From assembly GCA_026260175.1 (NCBI GenBank), contig JAKCWW010007551.1, positions 1-28,873 on the forward strand: a stretch of 28,873 bases of DNA, given 5' to 3'. The notes under the pieces are model-generated. The model saw only the letters and a program-made list of their open reading frames with translations, was not told where the DNA came from and did not search any database. The DNA is from Reticulitermes lucifugus. Taxonomy: Eukaryota; Arthropoda; Insecta; Blattodea; Rhinotermitidae. How positions within the stretch are numbered: the stretch's first letter is position 1; every line of letters begins with the position of its first letter. Shown here piece by piece: positions 21,122 to 28,873 of this stretch. A program made the translations under genes and the position numbers.

Positions 21122-21565
21122 TGTCACATCATGATCTACTGAACTACCGAACGGATCTTTTCAATACAGACATGTTTAGAAAGCTCATGATTCGGCATTG
21201 ATAACAATCTACTTTTTTATTAAGTACTTCTCAAAAATTGTTTTTAACAAAAAAACTGTTAATGTGAACAATTGAGTGCTGCCTCAAGCGGAGGCCAAGG
21301 TAAGCTAACACAGTTCGTGTACTTCTCTTGGTCTCAGATTGAGGCAGGACTATCAATTTCAACGTTTTGTTTCTTATTGAAACATGGTAGGAAGCTGTTG
21401 TTCCTTATTTACACGTTGCTTCTGATCCGCTGATCTCCGAAAGAAATTACCCAGCATCAAGCATTAGTAAGTACAGTTTTTAATGTTCATTAAGATTAGG
21501 ATGCTGTAATTTTTGTTCATTAAATATTTTACTGTTTCTACGTGGGAATTATTCACACTGGAGTT
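21122..21565. other. No gene recognised
   Basis: AT-rich spacer between two SINEs with no motif found. Confidence 0.5.
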
Positions 21566-21569
21566 TGTG

Positions 21570-21795
21570 GGCCGGTATAGCGCAGTAGGTATAGCGACTC
21601 GATACGGGCTTAGCAGTCCTGGGATAGAATCCCAGTAGGGGAGAGATTTTTCGCACTCGTCCAGACCGGCCCTGGGGCCCACCCAGCCTCCTACACAATG
21701 GGTACCGACCTTGACCACCCACCTCCATCTAGCGCCGAGGTTAAAGAAAAATTGATGTGCCTTCATGGCAGGGTATAGGGTGAACTTTGCCTTTT
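21570..21795 (+). mobile_element. tRNA-derived SINE, family B
   Basis: The head gggccggtatagcgcagtagg carries an A-box-like stretch, and gggatagaatcccag (21620-21634) stands in the B-box place. The body has ggccctggggcccacccagc (21668 onward) and gggtacc, shared with the SINE at 22465-22761 although the tRNA heads differ. The tail cttcatggcagggtata is followed by tttgccttttt. No clear target-site duplication. Confidence 0.75.
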
Positions 21796-21822
21796 TGCAG
21801 CTAGTGTTTATCTAGATACAGA

Positions 21823-22042
21823 TGGGCCGCGCCATGGCTCAGGCGGTTAGTCGCCGGCCTCTCACCGCGGAGGCCCGGCGTCAATTCCGGGTCAGTCAAT
21901 GTGGGATTTGTGGTGGACAAAGTGGAACTGGGACAGGTTTTTCCACGATACTTCGGTTTTCCCATGTCAATATCATTCCACCGGCGCTCTATTACACGGA
22001 AAACGTAAAAACTAATCATCTTCATCACAGGGTTGCACAATA
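21823..22042 (+). mobile_element. tRNA-derived SINE, family C
   Basis: The head gggccgcgccatggctcaggcggttagtc has a clear A-box-like part, and gtcaattccgggtc is in the B-box place. The body gggatttgtggtggacaaagtgg and gacaggtttttccacgat continue to tatcattccaccggcgctct. Part of the body resembles that at 13181. The right end near 22042 is approximate. Confidence 0.7.
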
Positions 22043-22450
22043 AGCCTCAATGCTGCGGTGCGTCCGTAGCTTCTGCTGCGGGGCCCTTCACCACAAAAAC
22101 AAACAGATAGAGAAAGTTAGCCCAATGGACAGAACATGCACATCCATTCGGGATGCCACCAGTTCATATCTCAGCTACGGGATGCTTATCCTTACCACAT
22201 TTCGTAGTTTCCTTCGACAAGATCAACGTGAATTCAGCAATCCTTCTAAGTCTCGCGGCTAACCATTTCGCCAACAACCTTAACCTCGCCCTTCATCACA
22301 TCTGTCGTCATTTTGCTCTCAGTTTTTCAACTTCTTCCTTTAATTGCAATTTGGTTCTTTCTTCTCTTGATTAACATCCTTACTTTCCTACACGTTGTCT
22401 TCCCTTATTTTAGTGAAGATCATTTTATACTCGTAATAATTATCAGTGGT
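22043..22450. other. No gene recognised
   Basis: Pyrimidine-rich plus strand (22270-22390) with short frames. No motif. Confidence 0.5.
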
Positions 22451-22451
22451 A

Positions 22452-22774
22452 TGGATATATGGATCGCGGTGGCGCAGTTGGTTGAGGCACAGCTCTACAA
22501 GCCGGTAGGTCGCGGGTTCGATTCCCGATAATGTCATTGGAATTTTTCATTGACACAATCCCTTCGGCCCCACTATGGCCCTGGGGTCGACTCAGCCTCT
22601 AACAGATATGAGTACCAGGAGTATTTCCTGGGGGGGGGGTAAAGGCGGCCGGTGCGTAGGACTGACAACCTTACCACCTTCATGTGCCGATTATCTAGAA
22701 CTCTGGGAGCCTCAACCTCCTGGAACCCTGTCCAGGCCTGTATTGGGATTGCTTTGCTTTGTGGATATATGGAT
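22452..22774 (+). mobile_element. tRNA-derived SINE, family E, with perfect 13-bp target-site duplication
   Basis: The head cgcggtggcgcagttggttgagg holds an A box (tggcgcagttgg) and the B box ggttcgattcc (22515-22525) matches the consensus exactly. The body has ggccctggggtcgactcagcctc, gagtaccaggagtatttcctgg, and a run of nine to ten G. The insertion (22465-22761) is bounded by tggatatatggat at 22452-22464 and again at 22762-22774, identical over 13 bases. This is the youngest-looking SINE in the window. Confidence 0.95.
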
Positions 22775-22779
22775 AAGTT

Positions 22780-23000
22780 GCTTGTCCACATGGACATCTG
22801 ATACAGAGCTCCGAGACGCGATGCCTATGCCACAGATATTAAATCACCTCTAAGGCCACTATAACACTGTCATCCTACGTTCATCACCATGATAAGCAAT
22901 AATTATTTCTTCAGAACTACCTATTTTGACATGCGAAGAAATATATGTCAATAAAATCGTTTCTTAATAATACTTGTTACTGATAATTGTAGTAATTGTA
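22780..23000. other. No gene recognised
   Basis: AT-rich spacer without motif. Confidence 0.5.
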
Positions 23001-23002
23001 GC

Positions 23003-23047
23003 TGTATGTATGTAATGTATGTATGTATGTAATGTATGTATGTATGC
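23003..23047. repeat. (GTAT)n microsatellite with GTAAT interruptions
   Basis: Three short gtat blocks separated by gtaat, at 23003-23047. Confidence 0.85.
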
Positions 23048-23940
23048 AATGGTTTTCATTACTCATAAAAATTATTTTGTGTAGGAACATACGTACTCAG
23101 GTTATAGAGATTTTTATTTTGTCGTGAAAGGCCTCCTCAGCATCAGCTTGTGTGTATCCGTAATTCAGGTGCCGTTTCTGGCTAACAACGTCGCGTTGTG
23201 TACGTTACCGCAGTGTGACGCAGCAGGAAGTAACAAAGTTCTGACATTTTAACTGAGTCTGGTAGTACAACCCGAAGGGTCAATATCGTTACTACACTGA
23301 AACATAACCTGAGCCACTTCAATACCGTACACACCATTGACATCTCTCTTCCCATTTTGTGTTACCCTACAACTTCCATTTCGATTTCTCCAGTAGACCC
23401 AAACCAAGAGAACTTCGCGCTAAAGTCTACTTTCCCCCAGTCGTAATGACGACTAATGACCACAACCTTAATAATTCATGAAGACGTAAATCACAAAGAT
23501 GATTTTTATGTAAAGCCCATAATTAATTAAATGTTATTGTATTTTCGTCAAAACATTATTATTTCAATTTTTCAGTATTTTGGCATTGTAAGTGAGATTT
23601 CTTATTTGTCCTTCACTTCCACGTGCACTTTTCGCACAATATGCCGTTCGGGACTCAAGATGTTTCTACCAACTTTTGGGCTACCTTCATCATGAGTGAG
23701 TGAAAAATTTTCGAGACAGAATCTTAATGCACAGTAACCAAGTGCTTCATCAGTTTCCTCCGGTAATCCTCTAACAATGCCACCGTGTTCTTCTTCAATG
23801 AATTTGAAATATCAAGACTCGCCCATCTTCCCTTTTTCAACGTGACTTACTTAACCCTTTAACCTTTTAAAAATTAGAATTAAACGTAATTACCTTCGCT
23901 GGCTCCCCATTCGAATTAAAACGGAAGTAGACTATTATAT
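23048..23940. other. No gene recognised
   Basis: No open frame of note. A short piece near 23885-23925 reads YLRWLPIRIKT on the plus strand, which resembles the LHWLPVR phrase in some LINE proteins, but it is only eleven codons long. Confidence 0.45.
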
Positions 23941-23984
23941 TCAGCGTGGCCAGAGCCTCTTACTTTTGTCTGAAAGCATGAGGT

Positions 23985-24213
23985 GAGAAATGGGACATGT
24001 GGCACGCATGCGGGAGAACAGAAATGTACAGGGTTTCGCTTGGAAAATCTGAAGGACAGAGCCCATTTGACAGACCTGGACGTAAATGGGAGAATTACAT
24101 TAAAATGGATCTTAACGAAAAAGGCTGGGAAGACGTGGACTGGATTCATCTGGCTCAAAGGAGGAAAAACTGCAAAGCTCTTTGTGAATACGGTAATCAA
24201 TCTTCGGGTTTCC
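23985..24213 (+). pseudogene. LINE C-terminal tail of the endonuclease/RT family, plus strand, copy 2
   Basis: From about 23994 the plus strand gives MYRVSLGKSEGQSPFDRPGR, KWENYIKMDLNEKGWEDVDW, IHLAQRRKNCKAL, and, after a frameshift near 24180, FVNTVINLRVSL. This is the C-terminal end of the same LINE protein whose antisense copies lie at 10085, 24770 and 27745. It is the only copy in the window on the plus strand. The 5' part is missing, as usual for LINE insertions, and one frameshift separates the last segment. Confidence 0.82.
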
Positions 24214-24239
24214 CTTTAAACATATCCACAATAATTGAC

Positions 24240-24770
24240 CACCGCAACTAGATCCGCACTAGATGCCCCAGTAGACACCCACACACCCACCTACACACAC
24301 ACACATTCGTCTATAACCCAAACCGGTCAATGAATAGCAATGCGTGATCTCTGTCCTAAAAACCCTGACTGACTAGCTTTTGGTGTGAACACAGTTGTGA
24401 TTCAACGAGTTGGATAGATTTTTCACTCTTAAATAGTAAAGAGGTTCAGCATTTTTGACCTGCAAAATTAAAGAGTCAAAATTAGACCTGGAACGACAAT
24501 GGGGTCATGGAATTACGAATTCCTGACCCACCAGATTCGTACGTTAATATTGCAAGAGTACATAAAATTCAAATCCTTGTAGACGCGTGTGAGTGCTGCA
24601 GTAAAACAGAGCCAGAGACAGAACAACGGCTGCAAGAAAAGAATCCCAGTAATGGCCCACTTCATAATTTAATGTGTAAAAGTGCATAAAAATATATTCC
24701 AGAAACAAAAGCAGACAATAAACCACCCAACAAAATGTGTCACCTTCCCCAATAAATACCGCCACTGAAC
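24240..24770. other. No gene recognised
   Basis: Contains a short (AC)n-like stretch at 24276-24305. No coding motif. Confidence 0.5.
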
Positions 24771-25195
24771 ACAGCCCTTCTTGAGAAGCTGATGGTCAGT
24801 CAGCTGGTCAAGAAGTCCATCTCTTTCTTGTGATCCTAGAATTCAGTCTGGGTTCAACATATCGCGTCATTGATCTTAACCTTTGCCACTTCAATCCAGT
24901 CCATACCCTCACATCCTATTTAACATCCATTTTAATATTACGTTCCCACACACACCTGACATGTCCCAACAGTAAGCCTTCCTTCAGATTTTCCGACTAC
25001 AATTTGGTAAGCAGTTCTCACCTCTCAAGATTAACGCATACCCCACCAATTCCTTCATCCTTGATTTGATCACCCTGATGATGATGATGATAATTTGTAA
25101 ACAATACAAATAAATTAGCCTCGAATTTTATAATTTTCTCATTCCTCCTGCCGCATCCTGCCTCTAACTCTTAATGTGTGTCTAAATATTCCCTC
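24770..25195 (-). pseudogene. LINE endonuclease/RT family tail with 3'UTR, copy 3
   Basis: Minus-strand frames give VIKSRMKELVGYALIL, then VVGKSEGRLTVGTCQV, then GCEGMDWIEVAK, in the family order, with many stops and frameshifts. A (TCA)n run sits near 25075-25090. The end (24770-24821 on the plus strand, cttcttgagaagctgatggtcagtcagctggtcaagaagtcc) matches the 3'UTR of copy 5 at 27755-27800, which fixes the 3' end of the element. More decayed than copy 5. Confidence 0.78.
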
Positions 25196-25499
25196 AGTAA
25201 CACGCTGTTTACCAATAAGGTTTCCGCTAGGAATCGTGGAATAAATATACAAAAATTTTGAAATACTTCTAAAAATTATTCACAATATCTCGCAATATGT
25301 CGCCGGAATTTTTGTCCGGCAATTGGTGACACTTGAGCAATCTCAATACGCTACCAATTGCCTCCTTGTTTTGGTCAGTTAGTATTTTCGGATATATTCA
25401 CATGTACTGTGCCTGTGTTCGTTTCGTATTGTTGCACAGCCGCCTCACCGTGGCAACGGAAAGGCTCCCCGCTAACAACTTTCTCTGGCATGTAAACAT

Positions 25500-25577
25500 T
25501 TTCATACGTCGGGGTTCTTCGGGGTATGAAAACTTTAGGGGTTCCTCCACTGAACAAAGATTGGGAAACATGCTGCA
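25500..25577. mobile_element. Possible hAT-type transposon end
   Basis: The phrase aggggttcctccactgaacaaagattgggaaacatgctg resembles a hAT end in the form GGGGTTCCTC...AAAGGTTGGGAACCaCTG. It abuts the left arm of the hammerhead inverted repeat. No second end was found. Confidence 0.4.
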
Positions 25578-25641
25578 CCATCAATCAATAATATCTACCA
25601 ACAAAAGCAATTAATAAAATGTAATTCATAACAAGTATAAA

Positions 25642-25683
25642 ACTCCTACATGTTTCGGCGCCGGGGTGCCATCCTCAGGAAGT
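25642..25683 (-). ncRNA. Hammerhead ribozyme-like core, left arm
   Basis: The minus strand from 25683 reads ACUUC, CUGAGGA, U, GGCACC-CC-GGCGCC, GAAA, CAUG, UA, GGAGU. All core bases fit, stem I pairs with one G-U, but stem II has an A-C mismatch at its middle that the right arm lacks. It may be weaker or inactive. Predicted cut is between 25647 and 25646. Confidence 0.62.
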
Positions 25684-25757
25684 CATAGAACAAAGGAATA
25701 TAAGTCGATCATGTTAGTCCAGGTATTACACTGCCCGTATTGAAATGTTGTTCTATG

Positions 25758-25799
25758 ACTCCCTGAGGACGGTACCCTGGTGCCGAAACATGTAGGAGT
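25758..25799 (+). ncRNA. Hammerhead ribozyme (type I, short stem III), right arm
   Basis: All core parts are present in order: stem I 5' strand ACUCC (25758-25762), CUGAGGA box (25763-25769, fitting CUGANGA), one extra C, stem II GGUACC/GGUGCC (25771-25776 with 25779-25784, pairing throughout with one G-U and a two- to four-base loop), GAAA (25785-25788), stem III CAUG (25789-25792), the cleavage dinucleotide UA (25793-25794), and stem I 3' strand GGAGU (25795-25799), which pairs perfectly with ACUCC. CAUG is self-complementary, so alone it makes two base pairs and as a dimer four. Such stems are known to favour cleavage of dimeric RNA. Predicted cut is after A25794. The extra base before stem II departs from the strict consensus. 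Confidence 0.72.
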
Positions 25800-25894
25800 T
25801 TTAATACTTGTCATGAATTGTTTTTATTAAGTGCATTTGTTAGTATATATATTGATTGTAAGAATATGCATGATATAAATAATATAAAATGGAG

Positions 25895-26145
25895 CACCAT
25901 GTTGCCAAATGTCCTCAACCTATGTCCTTTCCTTAATGTGAAAGACGAAGTTTTAAACCCAAGCACTTCTCATCCATGAATCGTAACACACGTCCCATCC
26001 ATCTCACCTTCCTCGGTTTTATTGCCCTAACAATAACTGGTGAAAAGTACAAATACAGTAGTTCCTGATTTTGCGATTTTATCCTTCCTCCTATTACTTC
26101 CTGTCTCTGACTCTTTGGTTCGAACACTCACGTCAGTACAATGTT
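25895..26145 (-). pseudogene. Two joined fragments of the endonuclease/RT LINE, copy 4
   Basis: On the minus strand, 26127-25960 gives FEPKSQRQEV, ELLYLYFSPVIVRAIKPRKV and RWMGRVLRF, the late part of the family protein. Directly after it, 25958-25897 gives SSFTLRKGHRLRTFGNMVLH, which belongs upstream of that part in the intact order. So two pieces, the second starting earlier in the protein, are joined head to tail. This could be two insertions or a local tandem duplication. The downstream piece stops about 40 bases from the right arm of the hammerhead element. Confidence 0.7.
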
Positions 26146-26149
26146 CTGA

Positions 26150-27310
26150 AAACTTCTCAAACTATGTTCATCGTTTAATGTGAAATACAAAGTCGTATGC
26201 TTATACAAAACATAAAGATTCTAGCGGCAAACATGAAGAGTTCAAAAACGAAAATGCTAAGTGTAACAGGCACATTTATTTTTACAAACTGAATTGGTAA
26301 AAAAAGTAGTAGGCCTATACTAATTTATGTGTATATGTCATCTCGACAATTAATTTGTTAAGGCATCCTTCAGCATGTATATTAAACATTTTTTGAGGAT
26401 TTATTAACAGTAAAATCACGGATAAAATAATGAAAATTAAAAGTAGAATTGTTTCCATAATCTCTAATTGCATCAAATTCGAAGGAGATTCGTCACTTAA
26501 AAGGATAAGTCTGCAGAAACTCCACACCCAAGCCTCAGATGTCATATATCTCGCTCCTTAACGGATCGGACCCGAAGAACGTTGTGAACTGGAACAAGAC
26601 GTAACCTCAAACCCTGTTTCATCAATGCACTGAATTTCAAAGGTGGGAGGACAAAAAGAGAGACAGAATGAGGTTGGTGACGTCAAGAGAAACGGTGCCT
26701 CCCTTATCATCACAAATGACTCCACTATCACCCGCACGTGTTGCAATCAATATGTTTAATGCCTGTTGAAACACGGCTGGATACATGTTGAACAATACAC
26801 TCTACGGCACTCAGTGTTAACTAATAATTTTCATCTCCAGACGTGTGACTTTGTGTGCCTGACACAGTCATTCTAACTTCCCTCTTTCACAGAATCGGGA
26901 CCGCCTTCATACAGTAGTGTTCAATGACCGTGAAGAGGAAATGGTGTTTGCCAAAATATGGTGCACGAACTGGCGTCAGTTCGTGTTCTTGTTGCTCCAA
27001 ACCATAAAAAATTTCGTGCGTCACTCAAACATTCCCTACGATAAGTCAGTTTTAAGAACAAAAACATGCAGTTTCTAGGTATGCATTTGATATTCTCTTT
27101 TATATGATTAGTATTGGACTGATGTTTTTGAAAACATACCTACAATACCTAAAAATGTATATGTATTTATGTCCGGCAATACGGACTGAATAATCCTAGA
27201 AATTTGTCACACTCCTCGAGAAAGGATATTCCATGAACATGTAATATTCATTTAGCTGACAAGAATATCGCTCATTACAGAACCAGTAGAATTATAGATA
27301 GACAGCTCAT
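26150..27310. other. No gene recognised
   Basis: Small frames only. A clean hairpin lies at 26964-26985: a nine-base stem (cacgaactg with cagttcgtg) and a gcgt loop. Confidence 0.5.
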
Positions 27311-27314
27311 TAGC

Positions 27315-27740
27315 GAAGAAGACACATTCCTATGGCTGAAAGCAGAAAGTTAACGTGAAATAATAGAAACAGAAGATCAGGCATTGCAAACAAAATATCA
27401 TGCAACAAAAATATTACAAACAGAAGCAGATAGCAAATGCAGACTGTGCCAAAAATTTGATGAGAAATAGACCACGTTATATCAGCATACCCAATATTGG
27501 CAAAAGAACAATACATAAAGATACATGAAAGAGTGTGTGCAAAACTACACTTTAACATATGCAAGGAAATAGGGGTAAAATTGGACAATTAACACTAGTA
27601 TGAGCACGCACCAAAATTAGTGGAAACAAGTCATGAAGATAAGGCAACGATATTATGGAACCAACAAGTACAAACCGACAGAACAATCCCTAACAATAAA
27701 CCGGACACCATAATTCGTTGTAATGAAAAAGGAACTACCT
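27315..27740 (+). pseudogene. C-terminal end of a second LINE family, truncated by the next element
   Basis: Plus-strand frames give FLWLKAES, then IIETEDQALQTKYHATKILQ, then DSKCRLCQKFDEK followed by a stop, then (in another frame) [20 protein letters not shown] and [20 protein letters not shown]. This matches, from memory, the conserved tail found after the reverse transcriptase in several insect non-LTR elements: a QaL.TryH..I segment, a C-x2-C zinc-knuckle start (the His and last Cys side is decayed here), and an ILWd..i.TDR.I..NrPDiii block. The usual LLIDVA continuation is absent because the antisense LINE begins at about 27745. The clade is not assigned. It has several stops and at least one frameshift. 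Confidence 0.75.
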
Positions 27741-27744
27741 CCAT

Positions 27745-28873
27745 GGAGCAGAGTCCTTCCTGGGAAGCTAACAGGTCGTCAGCTAGTCAAGAAATTCCCC
27801 GCGTTTTATGGAACCTGAAGGTTCATTACCGCATTCACAAGAGCCCGCCACCTGTCCCTATCCTGCGCCTTATCAATCCAGTTCCAGCCCCCCATTCCAC
27901 TTCTTGAAGATCCATTTAAATATTATCCTCCCATCTACGCCTGGCTCTTCCAAGTGGTCTCCTTCCCTCAGGGCTCGCCACCAAAATCCTGTGTGCACCA
28001 CTCCCCTCACCCATACGTGCTACTTGCCCCACCCACCTCATTCTTCTTCATTTGATCACCCGAATGATATTTTATGATGAGTACAGTTCATTAAGTTCCT
28101 CGTTATGTAGTCTTCTCCACTCCCCTCTTACCTCGTCCCTCTTAGGCCCAAATATCCTCCTCAGCACCCTATTCTCGAACACACTTAGCCTATGTACCTC
28201 CCTCAGTGTGAGAGACCAAGTTCCAAACCTATAAAAAACAACAGACAAAGTTATAGTTCTGTGTATCTTAATCTTTCTATTTTGGGATAGCAAACTGGAA
28301 GACAGAAGATCCTGCACCGAATGACAACAAACACTCCCAGACTTCAATCTGCTCTTAATTTCTTCCTGAATGGAATTTCGATTTGTTAGGGCTGTTCCCA
28401 AATATTTGAACTGTTCCACCCTTTCAAAGGATTTATTATCTAACTTTATGTTGTGATTTTGTCCTGCATTCTGATCTCGAGACTTGAACATGTACTTAGT
28501 TTTCTCAGCATTTACTTCTAGACCAATCTCCTTACTAGCGACTACTAAACCTTCTGTGTTTTTCTTTATACCATGTACGCTTCCGCCCAATATATTAACA
28601 TCGTCAGCTAAACTAGAAGCTGATGTGTACCACTTAATTTCAAGCCCTCCTGGTTAGCCTGAACCCTACTAATGGCATATTCCAAAGCAAAGTTGAAAAT
28701 CAATGGCGATAAAGCAATTCCTTATTTCAAACCATTCTTAATAGAAATTGTGTCAAACAAATGTCGGCCTACCCGGACTCTGCTATAGGTTTCATTTAGA
28801 CACTTTTTACTAGCCTTACTAGTTTCATGGGGATACCAAACTCAATGAGAATATTATATAAGACCTCCCTCCT
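27745..28873 (-). pseudogene. LINE endonuclease/reverse transcriptase, 3' half, extends past the window, copy 5
   Basis: This is the best copy. From the right edge, minus-strand frames give REVLYNILIEFGIPMKLVRL, VRVGRHLF, a stop in place of the Gln of GLKQG (TAA at 28724-28722), [15 protein letters not shown], and HQLLV. The catalytic ADDV block follows one frame off, because one base is missing from the Tyr codon of the YADD box near 28610. The open frame 28590-28072 continues with GLEVNAEKTKYM (Mg-site neighbourhood of the RT), FERVEQFKYLGTAL, SLTLREVHRLSVFENRVLRR, EWRRLHNEELNELYSS. After a further break, RRMRWVGQVARMGEG and SPEGRRPLGRARRRWEDNI follow, then the 3'UTR (27755-27800) shared with copy 3. 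It cannot make an active enzyme as it stands. Confidence 0.92.

Larger units (their letters stand above)
25582..25859. mobile_element. Inverted-repeat element encoding two hammerhead ribozymes
   Basis: Arms of about 112 bases (25582-25693 and 25748-25859) are inverted copies. The central 70 bases of each arm agree at roughly nine positions in ten, and the outer 40 less well. The centre is 54 bases (25694-25747). Each arm encodes a type I hammerhead layout on the strand pointing away from the centre, minus for the left arm and plus for the right. Penelope-like retroelements are known to carry such small hammerheads in their terminal repeats, which can be inverted. No Penelope reverse transcriptase is present, so this would be a short non-autonomous derivative. 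The family name is inference. Confidence 0.75.

Noticed and set aside
23885-23925. LHWLPVR-like phrase of a CR1/Jockey-type LINE
   Set aside because: Only eleven codons, with no neighbouring match in any frame.
25561-25907. Extending the hammerhead inverted repeat outward to ggaaacatgctgcaccat and its complement
   Set aside because: The left flank fits a hAT-like end and the right flank reads as LINE coding sequence, so the match there is probably chance.

Overview
This is eukaryotic, almost certainly insect, nuclear DNA. It is AT-rich and intron-poor in signal, with no operons or ribosome-binding sites, and it is filled with decayed non-LTR retrotransposons, tRNA-derived SINEs, DNA-transposon remnants and microsatellites. 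The particular mixture (one endonuclease/reverse-transcriptase LINE family present in five pieces, several SINE families, a Harbinger MADF/DDE pair) made me think of a cockroach or termite (Blattodea). That placement is from memory of such genomes and is not proven here.

One host gene piece is well supported: a GC-rich coding exon on the minus strand at 10743-10993. It has a polypyrimidine-AG acceptor directly before its ATG, two polyglutamine runs, a cysteine string typical of the RZ subfamily of RGS proteins (vertebrate RGS17/19/20, fly Dhit), and a consensus GTGAGT donor. The rest of that gene, including the RGS domain, should lie at lower coordinates on the minus strand. I could not find it in 1-10742, so much of that stretch may be intron 1 of this gene and the sequence above 10994 its upstream intron.

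Layout: 1-5000 holds a six-copy 41-bp minisatellite, three SINE-like insertions and otherwise unrecognised AT-rich DNA. 5500-6940 is a two-gene PIF/Harbinger remnant (DDE transposase leftward, MADF-BESS protein rightward) with a hAT-like end beside it. 10085-10480 is an antisense LINE tail just downstream of the RGS exon. 13.1-15.5 kb holds a SINE, a near-perfect palindrome, a hammerhead-like repeat arm and a Tc1/mariner-type transposase with an internal deletion. 17.9-19.3 kb contains two inverted-repeat elements and a solo arm, all carrying hammerhead-ribozyme-like cores. 20.85-22.8 kb is a cluster of four different tRNA-derived SINEs. 23.9-28.9 kb is a LINE graveyard: pieces of the same endonuclease/RT family in both orientations, the C-terminal end of a second LINE family, and at 25582-25859 an inverted repeat whose two arms each encode a hammerhead-type ribozyme.

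The most interesting feature is this last element. The plus-strand arm has a full CUGANGA box, a paired stem II, GAAA, a self-complementary CAUG stem III, a UA cleavage dinucleotide and a perfectly paired 5-bp stem I. Related but decayed cores recur at four other loci in the window, which fits the hammerheads known from Penelope-like retroelement terminal repeats. No complete transposase or reverse transcriptase is intact anywhere in the window.
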